DNA from: Akkermansiaceae bacterium
GTDB lineage: Bacteria > Verrucomicrobiota > Verrucomicrobiia > Verrucomicrobiales > Akkermansiaceae
Direction of reading: 5' to 3'
DNA length: 34,689 nt
Assembly (NCBI GenBank): GCA_947462535.1
Contig: CANHPN010000021.1
Span: 1 to 34,689, forward strand
The position numbers and the translations under genes were made by a program. Position 1 is the first letter of the stretch, and each line of letters opens with the position of its first letter. Shown in pieces: positions 33,738 through 34,689 of this stretch. The notes beneath the pieces were generated by a model. That model saw nothing but the letters and a program-made list of their open reading frames with translations, did not search any database and was not told the origin of the DNA.

Positions 33738-34577
33738 TCAGGGTGTCGCGACGGGCTTGGGGATCATCTCGATGGTGCCGGTGTGTTTGGCTCCGGGCTT
33801 GACGATGAGCGAGGTGGTGCGGACGAGGCCTTGGAGGTGGGCGCGTTTTTCGAGGGTGACGGGGCCGGAGCAGGAGAACTGGCCGCGGACGTTGCCGTCG
33901 ATGAAGGCGGTGGCGGCGGTCACGGGATTGAGGAACTCGACGCGGGCGGCTTTTTCCACGCGGAGGTTCCGGCATCGGACGTCGCCGGTGATTTTGCCGT
34001 GGCTGCGGATGATCAGGTCGCCGGTGCATTCGACCGAGCCGGAGAGCTCGCCGAGGACGGTTAGGTTGTGGCACTTGAGGATGACGCCGGAGACAGATCC
34101 GGATTTCTGGATGACCACGTCGCCACAAGTCTGGATGCGGCGGTTCCAGTGCTCGGTGATGTCGTAATTGAGCAGGCTAATGTAGCCGCTGCATTTCGGG
34201 CACTGGCTGGACTGGGCCTCGCCGACGGTGGCGTAGGAGTGGCCGCAGCCGAAGCAGGTGATCTCGCGAGGCGGCTTGGCGGGGTTGAACAAGCGCATCA
34301 GGAAGGATTGCGGGGCCGGCACGAGGGGGCCGCGACGAAGGAACGTCTCGAGGGCGGGCGCTTGCGGCGGCGGCTCGGGTTCCGGGTCGGAATCCTTGCG
34401 CGGGACGGCGAGCCGGGTGACCGGGTGTTTCCTAACGACGCCTTTGCCTTCGCGGACCTGGAAATTGGCGCGGCAGGCCCGGCATTGCGTGGAAACCACG
34501 AGCGCGGGCTCGAACTGCACTTTTCCGCATTCCGGGCAAGCTACCTCGATGCGATGGCGCTGGGGCTCATCGGCCAT
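33738..34577 (-). CDS. Zinc-ribbon bactofilin (polymer-forming cytoskeletal protein)
   Basis: A 279-residue protein with two N-terminal zinc ribbons joined by a Pro-rich linker and a C-terminal bactofilin-type beta-helix. Ribbon 1 is EVACPECGKVQFEP with TQCRACRANF (residues about 11-36). Ribbon 2 is ITCFGCGHSYA with SQCPKCSGYI (about 105-130). The repeat region (about 145-270) has the short beta turns of DUF583, e.g. GDVVIQKSGSVSGVILKCHN, LGELSGSVECTGDLII and SHGKITGDVRCRNLRV. Bactofilins polymerise without nucleotides and organise the envelope or cell shape. The double zinc ribbon is an unusual addition and might bind partners or nucleic acid (inference). It precedes nadA on the same strand. 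Confidence 0.85.
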   Translation of the reverse strand: MADEPQRHRIEVACPECGKVQFEPALVVSTQCRACRANFQVREGKGVVRKHPVTRLAVPRKDSDPEPEPPPQAPALETFLRRGPLVPAPQSFLMRLFNPAKPPREITCFGCGHSYATVGEAQSSQCPKCSGYISLLNYDITEHWNRRIQTCGDVVIQKSGSVSGVILKCHNLTVLGELSGSVECTGDLIIRSHGKITGDVRCRNLRVEKAARVEFLNPVTAATAFIDGNVRGQFSCSGPVTLEKRAHLQGLVRTTSLIVKPGAKHTGTIEMIPKPVATP

Positions 34578-34618
34578 GGCGGTGCGAAGGGGTTTTCGAA
34601 GGAAGCGCCTCCGACAAG

Positions 34619-34689
34619 TTAGAGGGAAGTGCCGGCAAGGGTGCCTTGTTTGGGGGCTTCAGGTGCCGGTGCGGGTTTGTTCGCGGCGG
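34619..34689 (-). CDS. Partial protein, C-terminal tail only
   Basis: The minus strand reads AANKPAPAPEAPKQGTLAGT, then SL and a TAA stop at 34621-34619, entering from the right edge. The Ala/Pro-rich composition looks like a natural protein tail. The bactofilin start lies 41 bases downstream, so the two could share a transcript. Nothing more can be said about function. Confidence 0.45.
   Translation of the reverse strand, partial: AANKPAPAPEAPKQGTLAGTSL

Noticed and set aside
1-34689. CRISPR arrays, tRNA or rRNA genes, prophage or defence islands
   Set aside because: No regularly spaced identical repeats, no recognisable tRNA cloverleaf or rRNA sequence, and no phage or defence genes were seen by eye. 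A covariance-model search was not possible here.

Overview
The window looks like a chromosomal segment of a GC-rich Verrucomicrobiota bacterium (Verrucomicrobiaceae-like). This rests on a paired planctomycete-type cytochrome c/DUF1549/DUF1553 protein and Tat-exported DUF1501 protein, a GxxExxY protein with its typical flanking repeat, REP-like palindromes with a REP-associated tyrosine transposase (RAYT), a bactofilin and many weak Shine-Dalgarno starts. The taxonomic call is inference from gene content only. Most of the window is housekeeping and envelope genes packed tightly on both strands, with many 1-4 base overlaps.

Layout. 1-3205: a partial minus-strand gene behind a 14-bp palindrome, an FmdB-type zinc ribbon protein, two exported or membrane-anchored proteins of unknown function and a secreted peroxiredoxin. 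3206-8035: a hairpin repeat, then the PSD1-type lipoprotein and the DUF1501 protein. 8108-13101: methionine synthase (metH) broken into two reading frames. 13098-15013: a DedA/VTT membrane protein and CinA. 15020-17464 (minus): DsbD-like thiol:disulfide interchange protein and a glycine-zipper lipoprotein with a clear terminator. 17465-17837: a gene-free stretch holding two strong hairpins. 17838-22230: an FAH-family hydrolase followed by a Pqi lipid-transport operon (pqiA as two half genes, pqiB, pqiC). 22406-24328 (minus): phosphoglucomutase/phosphomannomutase. 24464-29643: DEAD-box helicase, an isolated nuoF, a DoxX/MauE protein, pyrF and a metallo-beta-lactamase-fold hydrolase. 29688-30320: lipoprotein MsrA. 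30334-34689 (minus): pgi, apt, nadA, a zinc-ribbon bactofilin and the 3' end of one more gene.

The main discovery is in metH. It appears to have been entered twice by repeat-associated elements without obvious destruction. First, a GxxExxY cassette with imperfect inverted ends sits exactly in the linker between the homocysteine and folate modules and splits the gene in two. Second, a complete-looking RAYT coding sequence, flanked by perfect 25-bp inverted copies of a REP palindrome, lies in frame inside the AdoMet-binding (activation) module. The second metH frame therefore encodes one 1146-residue MetH-RAYT-MetH chimera with the catalytic motifs of both proteins visible. The same REP occurs three more times at 27372-27884, where it supplies the stop codon of nuoF and the C-terminal codons of the DoxX protein, and forms a REPIN-like inverted pair before pyrF.

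Functionally, the envelope and redox genes (DsbD-like protein, secreted peroxiredoxin, lipoprotein MsrA, DoxX/MauE) suggest investment in extracytoplasmic thiol and oxidative repair. The Pqi system points to lipid traffic between two membranes. The rest is central metabolism: pgi and the sugar mutase, pyrF and apt for nucleotides, nadA for NAD, and nuoF for complex I.
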